A stretch of 64,000 nt of DNA, taken from Sphingomonas soli NBRC 100801 (GTDB lineage Bacteria > Pseudomonadota > Alphaproteobacteria > Sphingomonadales > Sphingomonadaceae). Numbering within the stretch: the stretch's first letter is position 1; every line of letters begins with the position of its first letter. The translations under genes were made by a program, and so were the position numbers. The notes under the pieces are model-generated. The model was not told where the DNA came from. It worked only from the letters and a program-made list of their open reading frames with translations, and made no database searches. Below are positions 16,287 to 25,335 of this stretch, piece after piece. The stretch covers positions 62,001-126,000 of the forward strand of contig NZ_BCTZ01000012.1 of the NCBI RefSeq assembly GCF_001591025.1, read 5' to 3'.

Positions 16287-17864
16287 TCATCGTTCCAGCC
16301 GCATCTGGCGCATGACGCCTATCGCTTCCATGAACGGCGCATCGTGGCTGACCACGAGCAATGCGCCGTCATAACCGGCCAGCGCCGCCTCAACCACTTC
16401 GATCGATTCCAGGTCGAGATGGTTGGTCGGCTCATCGAGCAGCAGCAGCCAGGGCGGCCGCGCGCCGCCGAGCACGCAAGCAAGCCCCGCGCGCAGCCGC
16501 TCGCCGCCCGAAAGCGTGGCCACAGGCTGGTGCGCGTCGCGGTTGCGGAAGGCGAAGCGCGCGCATGCGGCATGTGCGGCCTGCGCATCCAGCCCAGGGT
16601 TCAGGCGCTGGAAATTCTCGAGGATCGTCTCGCCGGGCGCCAGCAGCGACACGTGCTGATCGAGCATCGCCAGCCGCCCCTCGGCGCAGCGCACCGTCCC
16701 CTCCCCGGGCTCGATCGCCCCCATTGCAAGGCGGAGCAAGCTGGATTTGCCTGCGCCATTGGGGCCGGTGACGCCCACCCGCTCGGCCCCGCGCATCGCG
16801 AAGCTCCACGGCCCGAGCCGCCGTCCCCCGACGCGAATCGTGGCACCCTCCATCGCCAGCACTTCGCGGTTCGCCGGCACGCCGCTGGGCTGCAGATCGA
16901 TCCGGAAAGGATTGACGATCTCGACCTGCGCGCGCGCCGCCTCCAGCCGCGCCGCCGCCGCCGCCGCCAGCCGCCCGGCCAGATGACTCTCCCGCCCCAC
17001 GCTGTTCTCGGCGCGCTCGGCCTGGCGGCCCAGCAATATCTTTGGCGCGGAGCCGCTGGCGGCAAAGGCGCGCCCAGCTCCGTCGCGCCGGTCCTTGCGC
17101 TCGCGCCGCTGCTGCGCCGCGCGCTCCGCCCCCCGCATCGCGCCGCTCGCTTTCTCCGGCTCCTCGCCGGCCCGCGCCCGTGCCGCATCGCGCGCGCTGG
17201 CGAAAGCGGACCAGCCGCCACCGAAGATGCGCACCCCCACCGGGGTGAGCTCGACGATGCGGTCCACCGCCTCCAGCAGCGTCCGGTCGTGACTGGCGAC
17301 AAGCACACCGCCCCGCCACCCCGCGATCAGCGCGCCGATCGCCGTCCGGCCATCGGCATCGAGATTATTGGTCGGCTCATCGAGCAGGAGCAGATCGGGC
17401 GCATCGAGCAACAGCCGCGCAATCGCCACCCGCGTGCGCTCACCGCCGCTGAGCGACGCCATCACCCGATCGAGCGCGAAGCCCGGCAGCCCGGTCTGGG
17501 CGAGCGCAGCTTCGATTCGCGGCTCCAGGGTCCAATCCGCCTCGGCGAGATCCTCGTCGCTGCCATCGCCCCGCAGGATCCGCGCGCACCGGCCGAGCAT
17601 CGCCGTCGCGCCGAGCACGTCGGACACCGCCAGATCGTCTGCCCAGTTCTGCACGAGCATGCCGATAGTGCCGCCGCGCGCGACGCTGCCCGCAAGGGGC
17701 GCGATCTCACCTGCGGCGATTCGCAGCAAGGTCGACTTGCCCGAACCGTTACGTCCGACCAGCCCGACGCGCTCGGCGCCGACCGACAGGGTCAGATTTT
17801 CGAAGAGCGTCCGCCGGTCAGGCGTAGCGGCGGAAAGCGAATCCAGCGTGAGAAAGGCTGTCAT
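16287..17864 (-). CDS. ABC-F family ATPase (ribosome-associated)
   Basis: This 525-residue protein has two ABC cassettes in one chain and no membrane segments. The first Walker A is GRNGSGKST (37-45), with LSGGERTR and LLLLDEPTNNLD; the second has GPNGAGKSS, LSGGERLR and LLLLDEPTNHLD. An Arg/Glu/Ala-rich linker separates them. ABC-F proteins act on the ribosomal E site in translation control or antibiotic protection; which kind this is cannot be told. The ATG at 17864 has no good ribosome site, while an overlapping 33-codon ORF just upstream has a strong one. In-frame codons further upstream begin only with TTG. Confidence 0.85.
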   Translation of the reverse strand: MTAFLTLDSLSAATPDRRTLFENLTLSVGAERVGLVGRNGSGKSTLLRIAAGEIAPLAGSVARGGTIGMLVQNWADDLAVSDVLGATAMLGRCARILRGDGSDEDLAEADWTLEPRIEAALAQTGLPGFALDRVMASLSGGERTRVAIARLLLDAPDLLLLDEPTNNLDADGRTAIGALIAGWRGGVLVASHDRTLLEAVDRIVELTPVGVRIFGGGWSAFASARDAARARAGEEPEKASGAMRGAERAAQQRRERKDRRDGAGRAFAASGSAPKILLGRQAERAENSVGRESHLAGRLAAAAAARLEAARAQVEIVNPFRIDLQPSGVPANREVLAMEGATIRVGGRRLGPWSFAMRGAERVGVTGPNGAGKSSLLRLAMGAIEPGEGTVRCAEGRLAMLDQHVSLLAPGETILENFQRLNPGLDAQAAHAACARFAFRNRDAHQPVATLSGGERLRAGLACVLGGARPPWLLLLDEPTNHLDLESIEVVEAALAGYDGALLVVSHDAPFMEAIGVMRQMRLER

Positions 17865-17919
17865 GGGGCACCATCGGAATCGTGAGAGCAAGGCGTGAAG
17901 CGCTGTGCATCCGATCCAT
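17818..17919 (-). CDS. Possible leader ORF overlapping the ABC-F start
   Basis: A 33-codon ORF (MDRMHSASRLALTIPMVPHD, then SLSHAGFAFRRYA) begins 8 nt after AGGAGG, the best ribosome site in the area. It ends 46 nt inside the ABC-F gene in another frame. Ribosomes loading here would pass over the ABC-F start. Several antibiotic-resistance ABC-F genes are controlled by upstream leader peptides, so an attenuator is possible. Translation of this ORF is inferred only from the ribosome site. Confidence 0.35.
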   Translation of the reverse strand: MDRMHSASRLALTIPMVPHDSLSHAGFAFRRYA

Positions 17920-17940
17920 GATTGCCTCCTGCTGATCTTT

Positions 17941-17968
17941 CACCCCACGGAACCGCCGGTTCCGGGTG
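17941..17968 (-). terminator. Stem-loop between tRNA-Leu and the ABC-F leader
   Basis: Arms CACCC..GGAACC and GGTTCC..GGGTG pair around GCC, with a small bulge. It sits 6 nt past the tRNA 3' end in the direction of transcription and just before the AGGAGG of the leader ORF. It may end the tRNA transcript or be part of a leader structure for ABC-F. There is no following U run on the minus strand. Confidence 0.35.
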
Positions 17969-17973
17969 AGAAG

Positions 17974-18060
17974 TGGTGCGGCCGAGAAGACTCGAACTTC
18001 CACGGGCTTTCGCCCACAACGACCTCAACGTTGCGCGTCTACCAGTTCCGCCACGGCCGC
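17974..18060 (-). tRNA. tRNA-Leu (anticodon GAG)
   Basis: On the minus strand this 87-nt sequence begins GCGGCCGTGGCGGAACTGG and ends CGGCCGCACCA with encoded CCA. The acceptor arms pair perfectly (GCGGCCG with CGGCCGC). The anticodon arm CAACG-TTGAGGT-CGTTG gives GAG, decoding CUC/CUU leucine codons. The long variable arm GTGGGCGAAAGCCCGT and the T arm with TTCGAGTC are typical of a class II tRNA-Leu. Confidence 0.97.
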
Positions 18061-18249
18061 ACGTGAATCACCGCCGGACGAGCCGACGGGCTGGTGAGGC
18101 GCGGCCACTAGCAATGCCTCCCGGGGATTGCAAGCGCTTCGCCAAAACCGTGCCGCCGCCGGGGGCCGAACCCGATGCCGCCACACCCGGCCCCGCGAAC
18201 GCGGGTGGATTTGCCGGTAGCGGGTTCAGAGCCTAAGCCCCGCGATCCT

Positions 18250-19608
18250 ATGAAGCTCACCCCCGCCCTTTCCGCCGAGACGCGCCGCATCCTCGCGCTG
18301 GCATGGCCGGTGATGCTCACGAGCCTGAACTGGACGCTGATCCAGCTTACCGACATCGTCGTGCTCGGCTGGACCGGCACCGAGCAGGTCGCGCAGTTCG
18401 GCGCGAGCCGCACCTTGCTGTTCGTCGTGGTGATGGTCGGGCTGGGATCGCTGACCGGCGTGATCGTCCATGCCTCGCGCGCGGACGGCGCGGGAGACCA
18501 TGCGCGGACCGGCGCGGTGCTGCATCATGGTCTGGTCCTGTCGCTGGCGCTGGGGCTGGCGGTGGGCGCTGTGCTATATTTCTTTGCGCTGCCCCTGCTG
18601 GACGCGGTGGGCGTCGCACCCGAGATCGCGCCCGGCGCGGCGCGCGTCGTGGAGGCGATCGCCTTTGCCTATCCCTGCCAGCTCATCACCATCGCGGCGT
18701 CCTTCTTTCTCGAAGGGGTGAGCAAGCCGCGCCGCGTGATGGCGGTCAACCTGGTCATCCTGCCGCTCCACGCCGTGCTGGCTTATGCCTGGTCGGGGGG
18801 GCATTTCGGCCTGCCGGCATGGGGCGCCCTCGGCGCGGCATGGGCGACGACCGCCGCCGCCGCATGCAATGCCGGGCTGATGCTCGCTGCCGCCTGGACG
18901 CTGCCCGATGCCCGCGCGCGCGGCATCCACGCCTGGCGCAACCTGATGCGGCGCGAAACGCTGGCCGGGGCGTTCGCCCTGCTCGCCTTCGGGCTGATGC
19001 CGGCCTTGGCATCCGGACTCGAACTCGCCGGCTTCTCGGTGCTGATCAGCCTTTCGACCCAGCTCGGCGAGACCGTGACGCATGCCTTCGCGATCGTGTT
19101 TTCAGTGCATAACCTCATCTTCGGCGTCGCGCTGGGCCTGGGATCGGCGGCAGGCGTGCGGGTCGGCAACGCGGTGGGCGAAGGGCGGCCCGATCAGGCC
19201 GCCCCGCGCGCGCTGATCGCGATGACGCTGGCAGCCGCCGCCACCGGCGGGCTCGCGCTGATCATCCTGCTCGCCAGCCCGCTGATCATCGCCGCATTCC
19301 CCGCCACCCAAGCGGTGCACCAGGTGGCGGCGACGATGCTGCCTCTCTGGGCACCGTTCATCCTGTTCGACGGGGTGCAGGTGGTGTTCGTCTATGCGTT
19401 GCGCTCGCTCGGCGATCAGGTGGTCGCGGGCGTCAATTCGATCCTCGCATTCTTCGTCATCACGGGCGGCGCGGGCGTGCTGCTCGTATATGCGGGATGG
19501 GGCGCGATCGGGCTGGTGATCGCGTCGGGCGCGGGAATGGTCGCCGCGGCTCTGCTGAGCGGCGCGCGTCTATGGTGGGTCAGCCGCCGATTTCGCTCGC
19601 AAAGCTGA
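18250..19608 (+). CDS. MATE family multidrug/toxin efflux protein
   Basis: This 452-residue protein has about twelve membrane helices and starts [20 protein letters not shown]. Two related halves of six helices, the [19 protein letters not shown] opening and [19 protein letters not shown] in the second half match MatE-type cation-driven exporters. The substrate is unknown. The ATG at 18250 was taken because upstream codons encode a Pro/Arg-rich stretch before the first helix. Its last 29 nt overlap the convergent zinc-ribbon gene. Confidence 0.88.
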   Translation: MKLTPALSAETRRILALAWPVMLTSLNWTLIQLTDIVVLGWTGTEQVAQFGASRTLLFVVVMVGLGSLTGVIVHASRADGAGDHARTGAVLHHGLVLSLALGLAVGAVLYFFALPLLDAVGVAPEIAPGAARVVEAIAFAYPCQLITIAASFFLEGVSKPRRVMAVNLVILPLHAVLAYAWSGGHFGLPAWGALGAAWATTAAAACNAGLMLAAAWTLPDARARGIHAWRNLMRRETLAGAFALLAFGLMPALASGLELAGFSVLISLSTQLGETVTHAFAIVFSVHNLIFGVALGLGSAAGVRVGNAVGEGRPDQAAPRALIAMTLAAAATGGLALIILLASPLIIAAFPATQAVHQVAATMLPLWAPFILFDGVQVVFVYALRSLGDQVVAGVNSILAFFVITGGAGVLLVYAGWGAIGLVIASGAGMVAAALLSGARLWWVSRRFRSQS

Positions 19609-20335
19609 GCTGCACCACCTTGGCGGCCGGCACGTCCAGCTTCGCCGAGTTGAACTCGATCGCAGCCTTGGGCGCCAGATCGCGGGTCTGCGGCGTAATT
19701 CGCCACGAATAGACCAGCCGATCCTGCTGATCGCGAACCTCCACCCGGATATCGGGCACACGCTGCTTTTCGTCGGTGGGGTTCATCACCTTGCCCGAGA
19801 TCGCGAACAATTCGCTGCCGCTGGGCATGGTGCGCAGTTCGACATTCTTGTCGATGAAGCGCAGCGGCGTTTCGGCCTCCGCGCCGATGCCGAGGCCCAG
19901 TTGCGCAGCAATGCCCGGCGCGCCCGAATAGAGGATCGCGCCGGTGCCGAGGAGCATCGAAAAGCCCGCGACGAACGCCGCCGCCGTCCAGCGCTTCGCC
20001 GGATTGCGGCGGGGCTTGAACGGGGGCTGGGGTGCAAACGGATCATATTCGGGAGCGGGCGCAGCGGACGAAACATCGTCATAGGTGCGTGCAACCGCCG
20101 GCGCGGCGGCAGCGGGCTCCGGCGCGGAGCGAGACTTGGGCGCAGCCGGGGCGGCCGGGCCCGCAACCGGTGCGGCCATTGCGGGTATGGCCCGGGTAGT
20201 CATGTCGGCGGCCGCGCTGGGCGCCTGGAACCAGCTGTGCTTGCAGCTCGCGCAACGCACCGTGCGCCCCTCCGCGCCGATGGCGCTGTCGGGGACGAGG
20301 TATCGCGTCCGGCACTGGCTGCATTCAAGGATCAT
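19580..20335 (-). CDS. Zinc-ribbon (MJ0042-type) membrane protein, DUF3426-like
   Basis: This 251-residue protein opens with a zinc ribbon of two CxxC pairs (Cys5, Cys8, Cys28, Cys31: CSQC and CASC). An Ala/Pro-rich linker, one membrane helix at about 120-142 ([18 protein letters not shown]) and a C-terminal beta domain ([21 protein letters not shown]) follow. Proteins of this layout are common in proteobacteria, often beside ftsEX in alphaproteobacteria, but no function is established. It diverges from ftsE and converges on the MATE gene. Confidence 0.8.
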   Translation of the reverse strand: MILECSQCRTRYLVPDSAIGAEGRTVRCASCKHSWFQAPSAAADMTTRAIPAMAAPVAGPAAPAAPKSRSAPEPAAAAPAVARTYDDVSSAAPAPEYDPFAPQPPFKPRRNPAKRWTAAAFVAGFSMLLGTGAILYSGAPGIAAQLGLGIGAEAETPLRFIDKNVELRTMPSGSELFAISGKVMNPTDEKQRVPDIRVEVRDQQDRLVYSWRITPQTRDLAPKAAIEFNSAKLDVPAAKVVQLSFASEIGG

Positions 20336-20459
20336 CGACGCATCTCACCGGTCCGGCTGCCCACCGGCCGGCACATGACAGATTCTAGACGCTTCGAATC
20401 GCGCTCACAAGAGTCCCGCCCGCTTGAGCAAGACAATCCTGTGTGCGATGGCATGCGCC

Positions 20460-21161
20460 ATGGCCAGCATCGTGCAATTCGAGAATGTCGGACTGCGCTA
20501 TGGCACCGGCGCGGAAACACTGTCCGACATCACCATGTCGCTCAATTCCGGTGCCTTCTATTTCCTCACCGGCCCATCGGGCGCGGGCAAGACCTCGCTG
20601 CTCAAGATGCTCTACCTCGCCAAGCGGCCGACGCGCGGGGTGATCCGCCTGTTCGGCGAGGATGCCGGCGCGCTGCCGCGCGCTCGGCTGCCAGGCTTTC
20701 GCCGCCGGATCGGCGTGGTCTTCCAGGATTTCCGGCTGGTCCCGCACCTTTCGGCCTATGACAATATCGCGCTCCCCCTGCGCGTTGCCGGGGTGCATGA
20801 AAGCGATATCGAGGCGCCGGTGCGCGAGATGCTCGCCTGGGTCGGCCTCACCGATCGCGGCAAGGCCAAGCCGCCGACGCTTTCGGGCGGCGAGCAACAG
20901 CGGATCGCGATCGCGCGCGCGGTGATCGGGCGTCCCGAAATTCTTGTTGCCGACGAGCCCACCGGAAACGTCGATCCCGACATGGCCGAACGGCTGCTGC
21001 ACCTGTTCGATTCGCTCAACCGGCTGGGCACCACCGTTGTGGTGGCGACGCACGACTTCCACCTGCTGAATCGCATTCCCAACGCGCATATGATGCGGCT
21101 CGAGAAGGGGCGGCTGAACGACCCGACCGGCGCGCTGCGCAATCCGCCGGGCGAGCGTTGA
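20460..21161 (+). CDS. ftsE: Cell division ATP-binding protein FtsE
   Basis: This 233-residue ABC ATPase has Walker A GPSGAGKTS at 38-46, signature LSGGEQQRIAIARA and Walker B ILVADEPTGNVDPD. With FtsX it forms a membrane complex at the division site that activates cell-wall hydrolases. The ATG at 20460 (MASIVQFENVGLRYG) gives the standard FtsE start; the earlier TTG at 20424 adds residues not seen in the family. The stop overlaps the ftsX start (TGATG). Confidence 0.93.
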   Translation: MASIVQFENVGLRYGTGAETLSDITMSLNSGAFYFLTGPSGAGKTSLLKMLYLAKRPTRGVIRLFGEDAGALPRARLPGFRRRIGVVFQDFRLVPHLSAYDNIALPLRVAGVHESDIEAPVREMLAWVGLTDRGKAKPPTLSGGEQQRIAIARAVIGRPEILVADEPTGNVDPDMAERLLHLFDSLNRLGTTVVVATHDFHLLNRIPNAHMMRLEKGRLNDPTGALRNPPGER

Positions 21162-22045
21162 TGCGCTTCAGCCTAAACCCCAACGCACCCGACAAGCGCC
21201 TGCTCGACGAGAGCCGCCGCACGCGCGCGATGACGTGGATCATGGCGATCATGCTGTTCCTGACCGTGCTGGCGGGCGCGCTGGGGCTGGGCATGTTCAC
21301 CGCGACCGCGCAGCTCGACCGCCAGCTTGCCGGGCGGCTGACCGTGCAGATCGTCGAGCCCAATACGCAGATCCGCGACAGCCAGGCGGCGGCGATGGTC
21401 GCGGCGCTGGCCAGGGTACCCGGCGTAACCCGCGCGACCGAGGCGGACCGGGCGCGGCTGGCGGAGCTGCTCAAGCCCTGGCTCGGCGACGCGGGGCTCG
21501 ATCCCGACCTGCCGATGCCCGCGATGATCGATGTCGAGATGCGCGGCGGCGATGTGGGCGCGGTCGAGCGCGCCGCCCGTGCGATCGATCCCAATGCGCG
21601 GATCGATCGGCACGCCCAATGGCTGGCACCGGTGCGCAGCTTCATGTCGACCATGAGCTGGTTTGCGGTGGGATTGATGCTGCTGATCGCTGCGGCCACC
21701 GCCACCGTCGTGCTGCTCGCGGCGCGGGCGGGGCTTGATACGCACCGCGACACGATCGAGGTGCTGCACATGCTGGGCTCGACCGACCTGCAGATCGCCC
21801 GCCTGTTTCAACGCCGCATCGCCTTTGACACGCTGGCCGGGGGACTGCTCGGCAGCGGCGCGGCGCTCGGCGTCGTCTGGTTCCTGCAATCTAGGATGGG
21901 CGCGCTCGGCTCCGAGATGCTCAGCGGCGTTGCCTTGCAGCAGCGGGACTGGTTCCTGCTGCTTCTGCTGCCCATCGGCTTCGCCCTGCTCGCCACCTTT
22001 GCCGCACGCATCTCCGTGCTCCGCGCCCTGGCCAAGACGCTATGA
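21161..22045 (+). CDS. ftsX: Cell division protein FtsX
   Basis: This 294-residue protein has four membrane helices in the FtsX pattern: one near residues 22-45, a large periplasmic loop, then three C-terminal helices (MSWFAVGLMLLIAAATATVV and two beyond residue 210). The loop contains the conserved partner-binding domain region. VLHMLGSTDLQIARLFQRR is the typical cytosolic segment. It is coupled to ftsE upstream and overlaps the next gene by 4 nt (ATGA). Confidence 0.92.
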   Translation: MRFSLNPNAPDKRLLDESRRTRAMTWIMAIMLFLTVLAGALGLGMFTATAQLDRQLAGRLTVQIVEPNTQIRDSQAAAMVAALARVPGVTRATEADRARLAELLKPWLGDAGLDPDLPMPAMIDVEMRGGDVGAVERAARAIDPNARIDRHAQWLAPVRSFMSTMSWFAVGLMLLIAAATATVVLLAARAGLDTHRDTIEVLHMLGSTDLQIARLFQRRIAFDTLAGGLLGSGAALGVVWFLQSRMGALGSEMLSGVALQQRDWFLLLLLPIGFALLATFAARISVLRALAKTL

Positions 22046-22572
22046 TCTGGCGGTTCATCGCTTTGGTGCTGATGGGCTGGGCGCTCGGCTTCGCTGCGTT
22101 CATGCTGTCGCTCGGCAAGCCGCTGGAGGGGCGCAAGACCGACGCGATCGTCGTGCTGACGGGCGCATCGGGGCGCATTGCCCGCGGGCTGACCGTGCTG
22201 CGCGCGGGCGACGCCCGGCGGATGCTGGTAAGCGGCGTCGATCCCGACGTCCGTCCCGGCGAGTTTGCCGCGCAGTACAAGATCGATCGGAAGCTCTTCG
22301 CCAGCTCGATCGATCTCGGCTGGCAGGCGGTCGATACACGATCGAATGCGGACGAGACGCGCAAATGGGTCGAGCGCCACAAATATAAGAGCGTGCGGCT
22401 GGTCACTTCCGACTGGCATATGCCGCGTGCGAAGCTCGAGCTGTCGCACCAATTGCCGGGCGTCGAGGTGGTGGGCGATGCCGTGCCGAGCCATCCCGGC
22501 TTCGCGATGCTGTTTCGCGAATATCACAAATATCTGGTGCGCCGCGCCGCATTGCTGCTTGGCGCGGGCTGA
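22042..22572 (+). CDS. YdcF/DUF218 family protein
   Basis: This 176-residue protein has one N-terminal membrane helix and the DUF218 core: DAIVVLTGASGRIARGL at about 34-50, RMLVSGVDP, ADETRKWVERH and SDWHMPRAKLEL. The fold resembles ElyC/SanA envelope proteins; the molecular reaction is not known. It lies between ftsX and plsC in a tightly overlapped operon (4 nt with ftsX, TGATG with plsC), suggesting an envelope role. Confidence 0.8.
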   Translation: MIWRFIALVLMGWALGFAAFMLSLGKPLEGRKTDAIVVLTGASGRIARGLTVLRAGDARRMLVSGVDPDVRPGEFAAQYKIDRKLFASSIDLGWQAVDTRSNADETRKWVERHKYKSVRLVTSDWHMPRAKLELSHQLPGVEVVGDAVPSHPGFAMLFREYHKYLVRRAALLLGAG

Positions 22573-23252
22573 TGCTGCTGCTGCGCAATCTGCTGTTCGC
22601 AATCGCCTTTTACGGCGTTTCGGTGCCGTTCGTGCTGTTCGTGCCGATCGCCGGACTGTTCGGCGCGGCGGCGCTCCGCGGATATTGCGACGCCTGGGCG
22701 CGATACATGATCTGGTGCGCGCGCTGGATTCTCGGCATCCGCGTCCGCGTCGAGGGGCAGCCGCCCGCCGGGCCGGTATTCTTCGCGGCGAAGCATGAAA
22801 GCAATTTCGAAGCGGTGGAGCTCACCCCGCGCCTCGGCTCGCCCGCGCCGGTGCTGAAGCAGGAGCTGACGCGGATTCCGATCTGGGGATGGGCGGTGCA
22901 GCGTTACGGTGGAATCGTCGCCGATCGCGCGGCGAATGCGAGCGCGCTTCGATCGATGATGAAGGGCGCCAAGGCAACCCTGGCCCAGGGCCGATCGGTG
23001 CTGATCTTCCCCGAAGGCACGCGGACGCAGCCCGGCGAGCGGCCCAAATTGCGCTCGGGCTTTGCCGGGCTTTACCGCATCCTTGCCTTGCCGGTCGTGC
23101 CGATCGCCGTGAAGAGCGGGCATGTCTGGCCCAAAAAGGGGCTGAAGCGGCCGGGCACGGTTATCGTTTCGTTCGGCGAACCCATTCCGCCCGGCTTGCC
23201 CCGCCCGGAAATCGAGGCGCGCGTGCACGAAGCGATCAACGCGCTGAACTAG
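22572..23252 (+). CDS. plsC: 1-acyl-sn-glycerol-3-phosphate acyltransferase (PlsC-like)
   Basis: This 226-residue protein has N-terminal hydrophobic helices and the acyltransferase motifs KHESNFE (motif I) and FPEGTRTQPGE (motif III). It would add the second acyl chain to lysophosphatidate in phospholipid synthesis. Motif I reads H-x4-E rather than the canonical H-x4-D, a form I associate with some alphaproteobacterial members. It overlaps ydcF by 1 nt and its stop overlaps the convergent tyrA stop. Confidence 0.85.
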   Translation: MLLLRNLLFAIAFYGVSVPFVLFVPIAGLFGAAALRGYCDAWARYMIWCARWILGIRVRVEGQPPAGPVFFAAKHESNFEAVELTPRLGSPAPVLKQELTRIPIWGWAVQRYGGIVADRAANASALRSMMKGAKATLAQGRSVLIFPEGTRTQPGERPKLRSGFAGLYRILALPVVPIAVKSGHVWPKKGLKRPGTVIVSFGEPIPPGLPRPEIEARVHEAINALN

Positions 23253-24157
23253 TCGTGCGAGCGGCCGAAATCGGGCGCTGCGTCGTCCTGCCCCTGTTCG
23301 ATGATCGAGCGGCGCACGGCGCGGGTGCGGGTGAACAGGTCGAACAATTCGTCGCCCTTGCCCCAGCGGATCGCCCGCTGCAGCGCGCTCAGATCCTCCG
23401 AGAAGCGCTGGAGCATCTCGAGCACGCCCTCGCGATTGGCGAGGAACACGTCGCGCCACATGGTGGGGTCCGATGCGGCGATGCGGGTGAAATCGCGAAA
23501 CCCGCCCGCCGAATATTTGATGACCTCGGACCGGGTGACCTCTTCCAGATCCGATGCCGTGCCCACGATCGTATAGGCGATCAGATGCGGCAAATGGCTG
23601 GTAATCGCGAGCACCCGGTCATGATGCGCGGGCGCCATCAGCTCGACCTCCGCGCCCAGCCGCCGCCAGAATTCGGAGACGCGCTCGATCGCCAGCGGAT
23701 CGGTGCCCTCTGGCGGCGTGACGATGCACCAGCGCTTGCGGAACAGCGAGGCGAACCCCGCCTCGGGGCCGCTATTCTCAGTCCCCGCCACCGGATGCGC
23801 CGGCACGAACACCGCGCGGGGCAGCGCCGCGCCCACCGCCTCGATCACGCTTTCCTTGCACGATCCGACATCGCTGAGAATCGCATCGGCGGGCAGGTCC
23901 GCTCCGATCGCCGCCGCCGCATCGCCCATCGCGCCCACGGGCACGCAAAGGATCACCAGATCGGCATCGATCACCGCAGCGCCGGGCGTATCGGCAACAT
24001 CGTCGCACAGCCCGATCCGCACCGCGGTCTCGCGGACGCCCGGATCGGCGTCATGGCCGGTCACCCGCACGCTGGGCATATGCTGCTTCACGCCGCGCGC
24101 GATCGACGATCCGATCAGGCCGAGCCCGACGATCGTGACGCGGCTGAACGGCAGCAT
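23249..24157 (-). CDS. tyrA: Prephenate/arogenate dehydrogenase
   Basis: This 302-residue protein has the NAD-binding GLGLIGSSIARG at about 11-22 and the TyrA catalytic region with HPVAGTENSGPEAGFASLF and ITSHLPHLIAYTIVG. It oxidises prephenate or arogenate in tyrosine synthesis. No chorismate mutase or ACT domain is visible. It follows hisC with a TGATG junction, a common alphaproteobacterial pair in which HisC can also serve aromatic transamination. Confidence 0.92.
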   Translation of the reverse strand: MLPFSRVTIVGLGLIGSSIARGVKQHMPSVRVTGHDADPGVRETAVRIGLCDDVADTPGAAVIDADLVILCVPVGAMGDAAAAIGADLPADAILSDVGSCKESVIEAVGAALPRAVFVPAHPVAGTENSGPEAGFASLFRKRWCIVTPPEGTDPLAIERVSEFWRRLGAEVELMAPAHHDRVLAITSHLPHLIAYTIVGTASDLEEVTRSEVIKYSAGGFRDFTRIAASDPTMWRDVFLANREGVLEMLQRFSEDLSALQRAIRWGKGDELFDLFTRTRAVRRSIIEQGQDDAAPDFGRSHD

Positions 24158-25251
24158 CAGGCCCCCACGATCCGGCGCAAGGCCGCGGTGAGGCCGGTAA
24201 TCTCCGCTTCGGTGCCGATCGTGATGCGCAGCCCGTGGGCCAGCCCCTGCCCCGGCAGCCAGCGCACGATATAGCCCGCGTCCATCAGCCCCTTATATGC
24301 GGTTTCGGCGCTCACTTCGCCCTCGAACAGGACGAGCAGGAAATTGGCCTTAGAGGGCACCGCGCGCAGCCCCTTGTTGCTCATCGCCGCGATCTGATCG
24401 GCGAACCATGCGCGCCACTTCGCATTGTGGCCATAGCTGTGCTCGACGAACTCCTTCGCGCCCAGCGCCGCGATCGCCGCGCGCGCCGCGCCGATGCCGA
24501 ACGAGAAAGGCGCGCGGATGCGGTGCATCGCCGCGATCACGTCCGGATGGCCATAGCCCCAGCCGATCCGTTCGGACGCCAGGCCATAGATTTTCGAAAA
24601 GGTCCGCGTGACCAGTACGTTCGGCTGGGTGCGCGCGAGATCGAGCGCGCCATCATCGTCCTCGGGCGCGAGATATTCGGTATAGGCCTGATCGATCACC
24701 AGCAGCACATCGCCGGGCAGCCCGGCATGCAGCCGCGCGATATCGGCCTTTGGCGTATAGGTGCCCGTCGGATTGTTCGGATTGGCGAGGAACACGACGC
24801 GCGTCCGATCGGTCACCAGCGCCAGGATGGCGTCCACGTCGGTCGCATAATCCTTGTCCGGCGCAACCACCGGCGTCGCGCCCACGCGCCGCGCCGCGAT
24901 ATCGTACACCGCGAAGCCGAAGCGCACATAGATCACTTCGTCGCCCGGCCCGGCATATGCGCCCGCCGCGAGATGGAGCACCTCGTCGGAGCCGGTGCCA
25001 TAGATGATCCGGTCCGCATCCAGATCGTAATGCGCCGCCAGCGCCTCGCGCAGATCGTGCGCGCTGGCGTCGGGATAGCGCTCGAGCTCATCCGCCGCGC
25101 TGGCATAGGCCGCGCGCGCCGCGTCCGGCGTGCCAAAGGGATTTTCGTTGGAGGAAAGCTTCGCGGCTTGGTTGCCCGAATCGGTGGTGGCGCGGCCGGG
25201 CACATAAGGCGCGATGGCCATTACCCAGGGCTTGGGGACAGGTGCGTTCAT
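24157..25251 (-). CDS. hisC: Histidinol-phosphate/aromatic aminotransferase HisC
   Basis: This 364-residue PLP enzyme begins [20 protein letters not shown] and has [24 protein letters not shown] and the PLP-lysine segment [18 protein letters not shown]. HisC transaminates imidazole acetol phosphate in histidine synthesis and often phenylpyruvates as well. Pairing with tyrA favours the broader role. The start at 25251 was chosen because the frame stays open far upstream only as antisense of the amine oxidase. Confidence 0.92.
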   Translation of the reverse strand: MNAPVPKPWVMAIAPYVPGRATTDSGNQAAKLSSNENPFGTPDAARAAYASAADELERYPDASAHDLREALAAHYDLDADRIIYGTGSDEVLHLAAGAYAGPGDEVIYVRFGFAVYDIAARRVGATPVVAPDKDYATDVDAILALVTDRTRVVFLANPNNPTGTYTPKADIARLHAGLPGDVLLVIDQAYTEYLAPEDDDGALDLARTQPNVLVTRTFSKIYGLASERIGWGYGHPDVIAAMHRIRAPFSFGIGAARAAIAALGAKEFVEHSYGHNAKWRAWFADQIAAMSNKGLRAVPSKANFLLVLFEGEVSAETAYKGLMDAGYIVRWLPGQGLAHGLRITIGTEAEITGLTAALRRIVGA

Positions 25252-25335
25252 GGCCGCGCGGCTTGGCCGAACGGTTACCGGATGGCAAGGGTAGCGCGCT
25301 AGAACTGGCCACCGATACGGGGCCAAGGAGGGGCA

